The position numbers and the translations under genes are program-made. Positions 44,601 through 47,861 of a stretch of DNA of 64,000 bases are shown here, in pieces. Position 1 is the first letter of the stretch. Each line of letters begins with the position of its first letter. The notes beneath the pieces were generated by a model. It was not told where the DNA came from. It saw nothing but the letters and a program-made list of their open reading frames with translations, and did no database searches. This DNA comes from Prosapia bicincta (Eukaryota; Arthropoda; Insecta; Hemiptera; Cercopidae), in NCBI GenBank assembly GCA_036971475.1, contig JBAIZL010000006.1:2448501-2512500 (forward strand). Direction: 5' to 3'.

Positions 44601-47532
44601 TACATGTCTAAAGTTTTTATTTACATTGTTTTGAAGATCAAATCTGTTAGGTGACGTCCCTCATTCTCCATACATTGCGTAAACCGATTTCTGGCGTTTG
44701 TCATGACTCTTGTTAGCGTAGCAGGTGTTATGTTGGCAATTTCTTCTTGGATGTTGGTCTTAAAATCTTGTAGGGTTCTTGGACGGTTCACATAAACACG
44801 GGATTTCAAAAAACCCCATAGAAAAAAATCACAAGGGGACAGATCGGGAGAGCGTGCCGGCCATTCCAAATCGCCTCTAATTGAGATAAGGCGCTCTGGA
44901 AAGTGTTCCCTTAAATCAGCCATCGATGCTCTTGAAGTGTGTGCTGTTGCACCGTCTTGTTGGAACCAAGTCTCCCCCAAATCCAACTCTTCTAGCCGTG
45001 AGAAAAAAAATTCTGTAGCATGTTTACATACCGGTCCGAATTCACTGTCACTGTAACCTCATTTTCCTCAAAAAACCAGGGACCAATAATTCCAGCTGAG
45101 GAAATTGCACAACACACTGTGACTTTGGGTGAATGCAAAGGCCTTTGATGCAATTCTCGAGGGTTGTTGTCAGCCCAGTAGCGCATGTTTTGTTTGTTAA
45201 CCGACCCACACAAATGAAAATTGGCTTCATCGCTAAAAAAAACAATAGCACCCTCGGGAACGATATCAAGAAGAAGCTCACACGCGTTCATCCGAGAATT
45301 GAAGTCACGTTCTAAAAGTTCCTGCACTATCGCCATCTTATAGGGATGAAAATGAAGATCATCACGAAGAATTCTTCTCACAGAACGATCAGATAGTCCA
45401 AGGGTAGATGCGTGTTTGCGCGCAGAACGCCGTGGTGATCGCAACATTGAAGCTCTCACTGCTTCAATGTTCTCAGGTGATCTAACGGGCCAAGGGACTC
45501 CAGTTCTTCGTTTTGTCGCACTTGGAGTTTGTCTGAATGTAGTGACCTATGTAACAATTGATTTGCGGTCTGGGACGGGAGCCAACGGGGCTAAATTAAA
45601 GCGATTCCGAAATGCGCGCTATGTTGCAATAACCGAACATCCGCTTGAAAAGTAGGCCTCAACAGCAAAGGCACGCTCCTTACTATTCCAATGCATGATA
45701 GCGACTGAAACGTGTCGGGACAAAACTTTACTGTACCCCCTCTTGAACAAGACCACTAGCGCTCCGCTATGACATCAACTAACTGAATGGCGAGCATTTA
45801 AAAAAAGGAAGTTATGCTGCAGCACCCTGTATAATTAACGGTCATCTGTTTTATAAGAATTTAGATGTGAAAATGTTCAAGTTGTTTACTTATTTCCAAT
45901 AATAATAATAAAAACCTAGCAAATTTTAAATCCACATAAAACATTAGCATGAATAAAAAATAAAAGTAACGAATAAACCTAGATTTAAAATTATTATCCA
46001 AATATGTTTATACTCACAATATCTTCAATAATTTCCTTAAGCGCAGATACTAAAAGAATAAATATAAGAGGTACCAGAGTAGTGTATCGCCCTGTAGGTG
46101 AAACATCGGGGATTTGCTAAAAGGAAAAGAATATATTTTAAATCGTTTATGATTTATACATGTGACATTCATTTCGGCAAAATGCAAAATAGTAACTATT
46201 GCTGTGATTTGATATGTAAGCAAATAATAATCTGTTCTGGAAGATTTTGTATGGAAACAAAAAGTTTACTTACGCAGCAGGTGTTGTGTAGCATCTTGTA
46301 TAAACCAAGTGGTAATTATAAAGAATATAGGCCATAACAATCACAAAATAATATACAATGACATTTGTCAAATAAATGAATTTGGAAACGTATCTAACAA
46401 TTAAAAAATAATAATTGTAATGACAGTATGGAATGCAATAGGAAAGTGTGAAAATTATTATAATATAAGCTAAGCTTATACTTAGAATCTTATACTTAGT
46501 ATCAAGACCAACAATTGTTCATCAAGACATTAACAATTATATGTTAATTAACAAAATTATATGTTAAATATGTGGCTTTCCAAACATATAACTAAAGAAT
46601 TTTTTTAGAAACAATTACATAAAACAGATATACATAGAGAAGATCATTTAGTTAAGTTATTCTGACCGTATTATGCTACTGACAATATAAGAAACAAAAT
46701 CTTGAACCTGTACTGAATAAAATAAAGTTATATAAGACTTATGTAAGAGAAGGAAAATAAATGTCAGAAAATAAAAATATTACTGGACAGGATCTCCCCA
46801 AAACCACTAATCGAATTATATAACAAGTTCATGGAGTTTATTTTCTTCAGAGATTAATTGGAGAAAATAGTAAAGCTTATTGAACGGCGTTCAAACATAC
46901 AATAATATGAATTAAAAAAATTGTATCAAATTATCAGATAAAAGAGCTGACGAAAACTTTTGGCTGACACACGGCTTGTACAAATGCAAAACTTGGGTAA
47001 TTCTTACAAAAGATACAAGTAATATATTTTTTCTTTTTTAAGTAAATTCCTACTGAGGCCAAGAAAGAGAAATTTTATCATTGTTTGCTTATTTCCAGTT
47101 TGTTTATTTTATTCATTTCATTCATTTTTAACCTTACAGCACTATTCATATTTTGTAGTAACCATGGCAAAAGTTAAAGATTGTACAATGGAGGTTGAGG
47201 ACCTCCAGATGGGAAAAAAACTTCATAATTAGTATATCAAAATTATGTTATTAAAATATAAACCTATTAACTTAAGTAAGCCGGAGAACATACCTGCATC
47301 AAAGCAACGAACAAGAAGAAACAGTTGGCATATCTTCTGAACTGTTCAAATAAAAAACTAGGGATAAAGGAAATGACACTATACTTGGCGGTTGAGATCT
47401 GGTTTGAACAGTATTTGGTTGGCTGCGGTCTGTTGATGAAAATAACTCTGTAGTCTTGAGTCCCTGATCCAATAATACCACAGTCTGGCGCATCAGATCC
47501 TCCAACGAGGGTGTTGCGGTCTTCATTGTCTT
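593..47532 (-). CDS. ATP8A: ATP8A-class phospholipid flippase (P4-ATPase), 20 exons, both ends incomplete
   Basis: Multi-exon gene for a type IV P-type ATPase, which uses ATP to move aminophospholipids (phosphatidylserine class) from the outer to the inner leaflet of Golgi, endosomal or plasma membranes, usually with a CDC50/TMEM30 beta subunit. Exons, 5' to 3' on the minus strand: 47294-47532, 46018-46116, 43788-43948, 39097-39294, 35613-35887, 33239-33348, 31778-31873, 30236-30364, 27228-27354, 25766-25962, 25511-25657, 24789-24926, 21611-21763, 16973-17173, 13714-13872, 11885-12070, 8794-9051, 5459-5577, 5078-5212, 593-691. They sum to 3,226 nt with continuous phase. Visible family motifs: DGET (actuator domain), PISL in M4, DKTGTLT (phosphorylated Asp), [27 protein letters not shown] and GDGANDVAM, plus ten membrane segments. 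The sequence resembles ATP8A rather than ATP8B ([17 protein letters not shown]). Related proteins are about 1,150 residues, so only the N- and C-tips are missing. No stop or frameshift lies inside the joined exons. Confidence 0.95.
972..1649. mobile_element. pogo/Tigger-like non-autonomous element
   Basis: It starts CAGTAAAAGCTCTAATATCC and ends with the inverted match AAAGAACTTTTACTG. It is flanked by TA on both sides (970-971 and 1650-1651), the expected target duplication for the Tc1/mariner/pogo superfamily. Length 678 bp. No intact transposase is visible inside. Confidence 0.6.
1650..2734. other. AT-rich intron sequence, nothing recognised
   Basis: Low-complexity AT-rich DNA with one short direct duplication around 2460-2515 (CACCAAACAACTCACAC and CACCAAACAACTTACAC). 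No exon or element could be supported. Confidence 0.5.
2735..2870. repeat. Family D repeat, partial copy
   Basis: Shares CCATTACGTTCGGT and TTTATGACTATCCGAACTTT with the longer copies at 32196-32470, 38612-39066 and 47862-48180. The ribozyme-like half of the family is missing or unrecognisable here. Confidence 0.65.
3692..3735 (-). ncRNA. Hammerhead-like motif, family C, left arm
   Basis: Mirror copy of the motif at 3862-3905. Stem I is AGTGAT with ATCACT, stem II GGTC with GACC, then GAA and a stem III AGG-TG-CCT followed by C. The core reads TCGACAA, where the hammerhead consensus is CUGANGA, so activity is doubtful. Confidence 0.4.
3862..3905 (+). ncRNA. Hammerhead-like motif, family C, right arm
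   Basis: 44 nt. Stem I is AGTGAT (3862-3867) paired with ATCACT (3900-3905). Stem II is GGTC (3876-3879) with GACC (3884-3887), loop AATT. GAA at 3888-3890 is followed by stem III AGG/CCT with a 2-nt loop and C at 3899. The layout matches a minimal hammerhead with very short stem III. Core bases TCGACAA depart from CUGANGA at three positions (the C, the U and the G of the final GA). Confidence 0.4.
4049..4264. repeat. Family C inverted repeat, copy 2
   Basis: Arms of about 107 bp meeting almost without a spacer at AATCACTCGATT (about 4151-4162). Stem II of the embedded motif is GGTC/GACC as in copy 1, but the 5' strand of stem I is lost at the centre of the palindrome. Confidence 0.9.
4355..4612. 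repeat. Family C inverted repeat, copy 3 with long flanks
   Basis: It includes the outer segment TTATCCATTGTTTTCCTGTT, seen in reverse beyond copies 1 and 2, so the full family unit is larger than the hairpin. The left arm has a deletion (ACCTTGTGATGATTCACTC). Confidence 0.85.
4489..4532 (+). ncRNA. Hammerhead-like motif, family C, copy 3
   Basis: Same fold as 3862-3905: AGTGAT/ATCACT, GGTC/GACC with loop changed from AATT to AAGT, and stem III AGG-CG-CCT, whose loop changed from TG to CG. The differences from copy 1 fall in loops, leaving the stems intact. Confidence 0.4.
4880..5029. repeat. GT/AC microsatellite
   Basis: Interrupted then pure (GT)n tract. It generates open frames of Cys-Val or His-Thr on several frames, which are not genes. 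Confidence 0.97.
5078..5212 (-). CDS. ATP8A: ATP8A exon s: M10
   Basis: It reads [20 protein letters not shown], then [20 protein letters not shown] and ISILA. This is the last exoplasmic loop and M10. Acceptor TTTGCAG, donor GTGAGT. A long GT microsatellite lies about 50 bp past the donor. Confidence 0.95.
5459..5577 (-). CDS. ATP8A: ATP8A exon r: M8-M9
   Basis: It reads [20 protein letters not shown], then [19 protein letters not shown] plus a split Ser codon. Acceptor TTTTTTCAG, donor GTAATA. Confidence 0.95.
6228..6608 (-). repeat. Family F dispersed repeat, inverted copy
   Basis: Its reverse complement matches 50816-51196 and 60880-61216 (shared pieces include GCAAGGTATGCAA, AAACAGCTG and AGTTACTAAAATAA). 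Diverged copies; no ORF. Possibly a MITE or SINE; termini not resolved. Confidence 0.7.
7650..7685 (-). ncRNA. Hammerhead-like motif, family G, left arm
   Basis: On the minus strand it reads GGTTGATGATAATGATTTAC followed by TTATCGAAACGTCACC. The core is UUGAUGA with GAAAC and GUC; the ATAA/TTAT stem II fits. Stem I (GGT/ACC) is short and its register with the core is off by one. Confidence 0.4.
7786..7825 (+). ncRNA. Hammerhead-like motif, family G, right arm (canonical core)
   Basis: It reads GGC, CTGATGA, an 19-nt stem II region, GAAATGTT and GCC. The CUGAUGA core is exactly the hammerhead consensus and GGC/GCC closes stem I. Stem II (ATA/TAT) is weak and stem III minimal. Confidence 0.45.
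8232..8557. repeat. Inverted repeat
   Basis: AACCATGCACTTGGCCTTGA at 8232 is matched in reverse by ATCTCTCAAGGCCAAATGCA at 8532. Weaker similarity extends outward. Probably another foldback or MITE-like element. Confidence 0.6.
8794..9051 (-). CDS. ATP8A: ATP8A exon q: M6, M7 and start of M8
   Basis: 86 codons, phase 0 to 0. It reads [20 protein letters not shown], then [28 protein letters not shown] and [13 protein letters not shown], ending [12 protein letters not shown]. Acceptor TTTTCAG, donor GTAAGT. Confidence 0.95.
9189..9594. mobile_element. pogo/Tigger-like MITE with TA target duplication
   Basis: Left end CAGTAGAGTCCCGATAATTC, right end CAATCC reversed as GGATTGTTGAGACTCTACTG; TA flanks both ends. 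406 bp with internal near-repeats (TCTTGGAAGCCCGACTCATT and TCTTGGAACCCCGACTCATT). No coding capacity. Confidence 0.8.
9687..9981. mobile_element. hAT-type MITE
   Basis: Ends CTGGAGTTCTCAATCTTTC and CACTTTGAGAACCGCTG form hAT-like terminal inverted repeats (CAGNGGTTCTCAA type). They are flanked by 8-bp near-duplicates GTTTAGAG and GATTAGAG, as expected for hAT. 295 bp, non-coding. Confidence 0.75.
10140..10810 (+). pseudogene. LINE reverse-transcriptase relic
   Basis: Broken translation in shifting frames preserves the non-LTR retrotransposon RT landmarks. [13 protein letters not shown] stands in the usual [16 protein letters not shown] block, [10 protein letters not shown] in the place of the YADDTVLLA catalytic site, and MDIDKTKF follows. 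Then come a degraded EIRCRIEKAR-like segment and a region like LEAFEMW. The catalytic YADD Asp residues are lost (FNNT). Many stops; clearly dead. It lies antisense in an ATP8A intron. Confidence 0.65.
11041..11355 (+). mobile_element. LINE 3' tail, copy 1
   Basis: It contains TTTCGGCTCAATGGGTCCAA and AGTTTTTACGTGATTGAGTA, then CCATTAGATTTTTATAAAAT. This is the style of 3' untranslated end seen in RTE/CR1-like non-LTR retrotransposons. A second copy follows at 11560. Confidence 0.55.
11560..11795 (+). mobile_element. LINE 3' tail, copy 2
   Basis: About 80% like the copy at 11041-11355 by eye: TTTCAGCTCAATGAGTCTAG, AGTTTTTATGTGATTGAGTA, an expanded ACACACAC stretch and the same ending CATTAGATTTTTATATAATA. 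It ends about 90 bp before ATP8A exon p. Confidence 0.55.
11885..12070 (-). CDS. ATP8A: ATP8A exon p: M5 and start of M6
   Basis: It reads [20 protein letters not shown], then [35 protein letters not shown] and MYNV. It carries M5 with the Lys of FYKN, which is critical for lipid transport in characterised flippases. Acceptor TTTTGTAG, donor GTGAGT. Confidence 0.96.
13411..13597. repeat. Family A inverted repeat
   Basis: Arms of about 85 bp: ACACTTGTTTGTATTATCTT with AAGATAATACAAACAAGTGT, running inward through ACTGATTTATTCAGCAGACG. Both arms contain the ribozyme-like GAAACGCGTCTGCTG block; only the left arm keeps a full stem I. Confidence 0.93.
13459..13501 (-). ncRNA. Hammerhead-like motif, family A
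   Basis: 43 nt on the minus strand: stem I CAGCA/TGCTG, core TTGAAAA, stem II CGCT-GACTT-AGCG extended by a G-U pair, then GAA, stem III within ACGCGT, C, and closure of stem I. A homologous motif at 57007-57050 has CACT/AGTG in stem II, a compensatory change. The core has A where G8 is expected, so this copy may be inactive. Confidence 0.5.
13714..13872 (-). CDS. ATP8A: ATP8A exon o: hinge motif GDGANDVAM
   Basis: It reads [20 protein letters not shown], then [20 protein letters not shown] and [13 protein letters not shown]. The GDGAND Asp residues coordinate magnesium. Acceptor GTCTTAG, donor GTAAGA. A hammerhead-like inverted repeat (13411-13597) lies 117 bp beyond the donor in the next intron. 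Confidence 0.96.
14000..15400. other. Intron sequence without recognisable features
   Basis: AT-rich, with no supported ORF, tRNA or repeat. I see nothing to annotate before the mariner end at 15402. Confidence 0.5.
15402..16709 (+). mobile_element. mariner DNA transposon, full length but decayed
   Basis: Terminal inverted repeats CGAGGTCTGTTCAAAAAATA (left) and TATTTATTGAACAGACCTCA (right), bounded by TA on both sides. 1,308 bp, the usual size of mariner. It carries one broken transposase gene. Confidence 0.92.
15593..16648 (+). pseudogene. mariner transposase pseudogene
   Basis: Cut-and-paste transposase that would bind the element's terminal repeats. From ATG at 15593 the frame runs about 200 codons ([20 protein letters not shown], helix-turn-helix region, then [16 protein letters not shown] linker). 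It shifts near 16190, continues through [10 protein letters not shown], and shifts again before [20 protein letters not shown] at 16646 follows EYFEGDPDV. The first catalytic Asp position reads [10 protein letters not shown] (Asp to Asn), and at least two frameshifts break the rest, so it cannot be active. Mariner proteins are about 345 residues, which matches the span. Confidence 0.9.
16973..17173 (-). CDS. ATP8A: ATP8A exon n: P domain [11 protein letters not shown]
   Basis: It reads [20 protein letters not shown], then [20 protein letters not shown] and [17 protein letters not shown]. The last block holds the conserved P-domain Lys. Acceptor TGCTGCAG, donor GTTTGT. A decayed mariner (15402-16709) occupies the intron just downstream, in the opposite orientation. 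Confidence 0.95.
17512..17680. repeat. Short degenerate tandem repeat
   Basis: Several near-copies of TCTAGGCATTTTATACATTA, diverging rightwards into GTCTAGGTATTACATA. Confidence 0.7.
18110..19045. repeat. 66-bp satellite, about 14 copies
   Basis: The unit starts ACATTGCCCGTCAATTTTGG, then ACAATGTTTAGAATGACTAC and GCATTCTATGGAGTGACTGG CTTAAT. Each unit contains two short palindromes: CATTGTCC/GGACAATG (best form) and TAGAATG/CATTCTA. Because 66 is divisible by 3, the minus strand stays open for 246 codons, encoding a 22-residue repeat; I regard that ORF as a by-product. Confidence 0.95.
19620..20450 (+). pseudogene. Second, older mariner transposase relic
   Basis: Scattered frames keep mariner landmarks: [19 protein letters not shown] near 19800, [20 protein letters not shown] at about 20000, [19 protein letters not shown] near 20090, and near 20280-20390 a C-terminal part with [20 protein letters not shown]. 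Many stops and a large internal deletion remove the catalytic core. It is a different lineage from the copy at 15402. Confidence 0.75.
21611..21763 (-). CDS. ATP8A: ATP8A exon m: P domain TGDKQETA
   Basis: It reads [20 protein letters not shown], then [17 protein letters not shown] and a variable end [20 protein letters not shown] is the P4-type form of the P-domain TGD motif that binds the phosphoryl group. Acceptor TTTTTCAG, donor GTAAGT. Confidence 0.96.
22540..22795. repeat. Family E repeat, copy 1
   Basis: Shares AATCTGAGAAATGGTAGAAC, TGCTCCCGCTGG and TACTGGTATGTAATGGTAGT with copies at 27770-28385, 40385-41690 and 43215-43490. Non-coding MITE- or SINE-like unit ending near TCAAAGGGTTAA. 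Confidence 0.75.
23340..23508. repeat. Inverted repeat (shared with 54820-55120)
   Basis: ACAATGAAAATATTAGAAAG and CCAATACCACAAAAATAATC are matched in reverse by GATTATTCTTGTGGTATTG and TCCAATATTTTCATTGT. The outer half recurs at 55065-55110. Confidence 0.85.
23575..23637. repeat. TA microsatellite
   Basis: About 31 uninterrupted TA units. Confidence 0.97.
24789..24926 (-). CDS. ATP8A: ATP8A exon l: end of N domain
   Basis: It reads [20 protein letters not shown], then [33 protein letters not shown] is the conserved return into the P domain. Acceptor TTCTTGTAG, donor GTATGT. Phase 0 to 0, 46 codons. Confidence 0.95.
25511..25657 (-). CDS. ATP8A: ATP8A exon k: nucleotide-binding domain (KGADTVIY)
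   Basis: It joins the preceding Lys to [14 protein letters not shown], giving the KGADTV nucleotide-pocket motif, then [20 protein letters not shown] and EYK. Phase 0 to 0, 49 codons. Acceptor GATCAG has a poor pyrimidine tract but the reading frame fits; donor is GTCAGA. Confidence 0.93.
25766..25962 (-). CDS. ATP8A: ATP8A exon j: nucleotide-binding domain
   Basis: It completes the Asp of SPDE and reads [20 protein letters not shown], later [20 protein letters not shown] and IKLFCK. The [10 protein letters not shown] block is a conserved ATP-contacting segment. Acceptor ATTTCCAG, donor GTAATT. The intron to the next exon is only about 108 bp. Confidence 0.95.
26000..26150. repeat. Dispersed repeat, copy 1 (shared with 32085-32215)
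   Basis: CATTCAAGCCTACGCCCGA, GGTCATTTGTTAA, GTATAGCTCGGGATCC and TATTTATTTCCA recur at 32085-32215 with point differences. Type unknown. Confidence 0.65.
26151..27227. other. Intron sequence, unassigned
   Basis: Starts with slightly GC-richer sequence (about 26200-26320, GTGGCGACCGAGAGATAGCA) that could be an old element, then AT-rich DNA. An 89-codon frame at 26403-26672 is low complexity and not convincing. Confidence 0.45.
27228..27354 (-). CDS. ATP8A: ATP8A exon i: N-domain entry
   Basis: It reads [20 protein letters not shown], then [20 protein letters not shown] and SP plus one base. Together with the next exon it forms the SSPDE motif of the nucleotide-binding domain. Acceptor TTTCCAG, donor GTATTT. 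Confidence 0.94.
27770..28385. repeat. Family E repeat, copy 2 (long form)
   Basis: Includes the upstream block CCCTGATATGGCCCCTGGGA, also found at 40395, and the common end GCTAATCTGAGAGAAATGGT to GTACTGGTATATGAATGC. About 600 bp; no ORF. Confidence 0.8.
28386..29500. other. AT-rich intron sequence
   Basis: Nothing recognised apart from a 50-bp fragment of family F near 29335-29385 (TTACTTTTTATTAAATAATT). Confidence 0.5.
29505..29660. other. GC-richer patch with imperfect hairpin
   Basis: CACGCTCT and AGAGCGTG at about 29526-29562 form an 8-bp stem around a 21-nt loop inside an otherwise AT-rich intron. Origin unknown. Confidence 0.4.
30236..30364 (-). CDS. ATP8A: ATP8A exon h: phosphorylation site DKTGTLT
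   Basis: It reads [20 protein letters not shown], then [12 protein letters not shown] and an acidic/serine-rich loop [11 protein letters not shown]. The Asp of DKTGTLT is the residue phosphorylated by ATP. The residue after the motif is Arg, where Cys or Gln is more usual. The N-domain loop that follows is short compared with the human protein. Donor GTAGTT, acceptor AAACAG. Confidence 0.96.
30400..31770. other. Intron sequence, nothing recognised
   Basis: No exon or element supported between ATP8A exons g and h. Confidence 0.5.
31778..31873 (-). CDS. ATP8A: ATP8A exon g: M4-to-P-domain linker
   Basis: 96 nt, phase 0 to 0, encoding [20 protein letters not shown] followed by [12 protein letters not shown]. 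The [11 protein letters not shown] block directly precedes the phosphorylation site in all ATP8A proteins. Acceptor TTTTTTAG, donor GTAAAT. Confidence 0.94.
32085..32215. repeat. Dispersed repeat, copy 2 (shared with 26000-26150)
   Basis: AAGCCTACGCTCGAG, AAGTCATTTAGTTAA, GTATAGTTCAGGATCC and TACTTATTTCCATAG parallel the copy at 26000. It runs directly into a family D repeat. Confidence 0.65.
32196..32470. repeat. Family D repeat, half copy
   Basis: CAATAGTTTATAACTATCCG, then the ribozyme-like block and AGGTTTTCGATAGTATCAAA. Only one arm of the family's inverted repeat is present. Confidence 0.8.
32256..32299 (-). ncRNA. Hammerhead-like motif, family D
   Basis: 44 nt on the minus strand: stem I AGACA/TGTCT, core CTGATAA, stem II GATC with GATC around a 10-nt loop, then GAAAAC and closure. 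One core base differs from CUGAUGA (G8 to A) and there is one extra A after GAAA. Confidence 0.5.
32929..33140. repeat. 41-bp tandem repeat, about 5 copies
   Basis: Unit ATTTGTATTACTAGTTTCAT GAACAGATCAAAAAACCAAAA. Copies differ by single bases. Confidence 0.93.
33239..33348 (-). CDS. ATP8A: ATP8A exon f: M4 with PISL motif
   Basis: It reads [20 protein letters not shown], then [16 protein letters not shown]. This is M4, where flippases carry PISL instead of the PEGL of ion pumps; the Ile of this motif gates lipid passage in studied mammalian ATP8A2. Acceptor TTTTCCAG, donor GTAATT. Confidence 0.95.
34373..35158 (-). mobile_element. DD41D (rosa-type) Tc1/mariner element, internally deleted
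   Basis: Ends CATGGTGCGGCAGCATAACT and AGTTATGCTGCCGCACCCTG are inverted repeats, with TA outside. 786 bp against 1,320 bp in the sister copy at 44510. About 485 bp of central coding sequence is missing (junction near 34828), plus a 46-bp deletion near 34695 between direct AAATC repeats. Confidence 0.9.
34484..35025 (-). pseudogene. rosa-type transposase pseudogene, deletion derivative
   Basis: Begins at ATG (35023-35025) with [18 protein letters not shown], then runs into the deletion after VTTFRQT and resumes at LQNFFSHG. The other frame gives [20 protein letters not shown] and, after the second deletion, [20 protein letters not shown]. The first catalytic Asp (SDEANFH) and the last (SPDLSPCD) are both deleted; only QQDG remains. 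Non-autonomous at best. Confidence 0.9.
35160..35612. other. Intron sequence, nothing recognised
   Basis: AT-rich DNA between the rosa-type element and ATP8A exon e. Confidence 0.5.
35613..35887 (-). CDS. ATP8A: ATP8A exon e: end of actuator domain and M3
   Basis: Longest exon (275 nt). It reads [20 protein letters not shown], then [20 protein letters not shown], then M3 ([20 protein letters not shown]) and a short exoplasmic stretch [14 protein letters not shown]. Acceptor TTTGTTAG, donor GTAATT. It enters with one base and leaves with one base of a split codon; both match the neighbours. Confidence 0.95.
35888..37287. other. AT-rich intron sequence
   Basis: Very AT-rich; no exon, ORF or repeat unit that I can support. 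Confidence 0.5.
37288..37808. mobile_element. pogo/Tigger-like MITE
   Basis: Left end CAGTAGAATCTCATTATAAG, right end GTTATAATGTGGTTTCACTG, with TA on both sides. 521 bp, no ORF. Related in style to 972-1649 and 9189-9594 but with its own sequence. Confidence 0.75.
38191..38433. repeat. 80-bp tandem repeat, three copies
   Basis: Unit begins CAAAAGTGTACTTAATGTTA and ends GGCACTTCACTA. Copies are almost identical, so the event is recent. Confidence 0.96.
38669..38713 (-). ncRNA. Hammerhead-like motif, family D, left arm
   Basis: Minus strand: GACA, CTGATGA (exact consensus core), A, GATC then a loop and GATA, then a decayed AAAAAACATTC and TGTC. Stem I GACA/TGTC holds, but the GAAAC block is mutated. 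Confidence 0.35.
38929..38970 (+). ncRNA. Hammerhead-like motif, family D, right arm
   Basis: AGAGA then CTGATGA (38934-38940), AGATC...GAGC as an imperfect stem II, GAAACGTTC and TGTCTC. Core and GAAAC are both exact; stem I has one mismatch. Confidence 0.45.
39097..39294 (-). CDS. ATP8A: ATP8A exon d: actuator domain with DGET loop
   Basis: It reads [20 protein letters not shown] after completing a Ser codon. DGET is the P4-ATPase version of the TGES dephosphorylation loop and is intact here. The exon goes on through [20 protein letters not shown]. Acceptor TATTTCAG, donor GTAAGT. A hammerhead-bearing inverted repeat (38612-39066) sits only about 30 bp beyond the donor. Confidence 0.95.
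39874..39975. repeat. 51-bp direct duplication
   Basis: CAAGTAATTTTGACACAGAA and CAAGTAGTTTTGACAAAGAA head two adjacent near-copies ending AATATGCATTTCAT. Confidence 0.8.
40385..41690. repeat. Family E repeat, copy 3, locally triplicated (399-bp period)
   Basis: After the 5' block CCCTGATATGGCCCCTGGGA, a unit starting TAATATTTGCTAATATTTTT occurs at 40490, 40889 and 41287 (periods 399 and 398). Each ends at GGTACATGAATGCAAATCAA. Copies are nearly identical, while other family E members in the window are diverged, so the tandem expansion is young. Confidence 0.93.
42233..42865. mobile_element. Foldback element with about 35-bp terminal inverted repeats
   Basis: Ends AGGTACTTACGTATTAACTC and GTGTTAATACGTAAGTACCT are inverted and continue inward imperfectly (AGCAAAAA with TTTTTGCT). 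The inside holds several direct and inverted copies of ATTACAACCAAATCTATCC and ATATTTTAATATAGG. 633 bp, no ORF. Confidence 0.8.
43215..43490. repeat. Family E repeat, copy 4
   Basis: Contains ATTTATTGTCCAGATAATAT, AATCTGAGATAAATAATAGA, TGCTCCCGCTGCCCATAG and TACTGGTACGTTATTGC, matching the copies at 22540 and 27770. Confidence 0.75.
43506..43630. repeat. Family H-like short inverted repeat
   Basis: GTAACTATTGAGTAACTGAG is matched by CTCAGTTACTCAATAACTAC. On the minus strand the inner part reads TTCGAAGCATGTCAACAAGT, resembling the GAAACGCGTC-AAGTAAG block of 50448-50649. Confidence 0.6.
43788..43948 (-). CDS. ATP8A: ATP8A exon c: first part of actuator domain
   Basis: It reads [19 protein letters not shown], then [20 protein letters not shown] and SS. 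This is the beta-rich actuator-domain entry with the P-type ATPase VGDIV...PAD pattern. Acceptor TTTTCAG, donor GTAAGAT. It ends with two bases of a serine codon completed by the next exon. Confidence 0.95.
44510..45829 (-). mobile_element. DD41D (rosa-type) Tc1/mariner element, near full length
   Basis: Terminal inverted repeats CAGGGTGCAGCAGCCTAACT and GTTATGCTGCAGCACCCTG, flanked by TA (44508-44509, 45830-45831). 1,320 bp, coding a single transposase on the minus strand, now broken. Confidence 0.92.
44621..45696 (-). pseudogene. rosa-type transposase pseudogene
   Basis: From ATG at 45694-45696 ([18 protein letters not shown]) with two in-frame TAG codons; the deleted sister copy has Gln and Trp there. 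The open part then reads [35 protein letters not shown] (first Asp), and LQNFFSHG followed by a frame break at a run of eight T. After it come [16 protein letters not shown] (second Asp), [17 protein letters not shown] (third Asp) and [12 protein letters not shown]. There are 41 residues between the second and third Asp, hence DD41D. All three catalytic Asp are present, but two stops and one frameshift block the frame. Confidence 0.92.
46018..46116 (-). CDS. ATP8A: ATP8A exon b: end of M1 and M2
   Basis: 99 nt, phase 0 to 0. It reads [20 protein letters not shown] and continues [13 protein letters not shown], the M1-M2 turn and M2, which are nearly invariant in ATP8A proteins. Acceptor CTTTTAG and donor GTGAGT flank it. 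The second Gln of the QQ pair begins this exon, so an intron splits the pair. Confidence 0.95.
47294..47532 (-). CDS. ATP8A: ATP8A exon a: N-terminal tail and start of M1
   Basis: This is the most N-terminal exon found. Reading [10 protein letters not shown] at its start, it leads into [20 protein letters not shown], the conserved segment before M1, then [19 protein letters not shown]. The acceptor is TTACAG and the donor GTATGT. It begins with two bases (AA) that complete a codon from an upstream exon, so the initiator Met lies further 5' (higher coordinates). The first glutamine of the M1 'QQ' pair, typical of phosphatidylserine-type flippases, ends this exon. Confidence 0.93.
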
Positions 47533-47861
47533 CTGTAATAAAATGTATTAATTAGGAAACGTACGACATGTTTGACAAAAACAAATGATCATTGTATAAA
47601 TAACTAATTTAAATTTTCAACTTCTTTTCTCTTGTAAAAATCATAACCTATAAAAATACTTAATAGTATATAGATAGTAAATATCTAACATTGGAAATCT
47701 CCTTTAAATTCAAAAGCCTACTCAGATCTTTTAGCAAACTCGGCCAACATTCATTTTTAGCTTTAAAGAACAAACCCTATCATAATTTCAATAGCAAACT
47801 ATACACAAACTAAGCATGATGTAATTTTGCCTTACCTGGCATTGTCAAATTATTATTATTA
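47533..47861. other. Sequence upstream of the first visible ATP8A exon
   Basis: AT-rich; no promoter or 5' exon that I can defend. The upstream exon of ATP8A must end with one base of a split codon. Confidence 0.5.
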
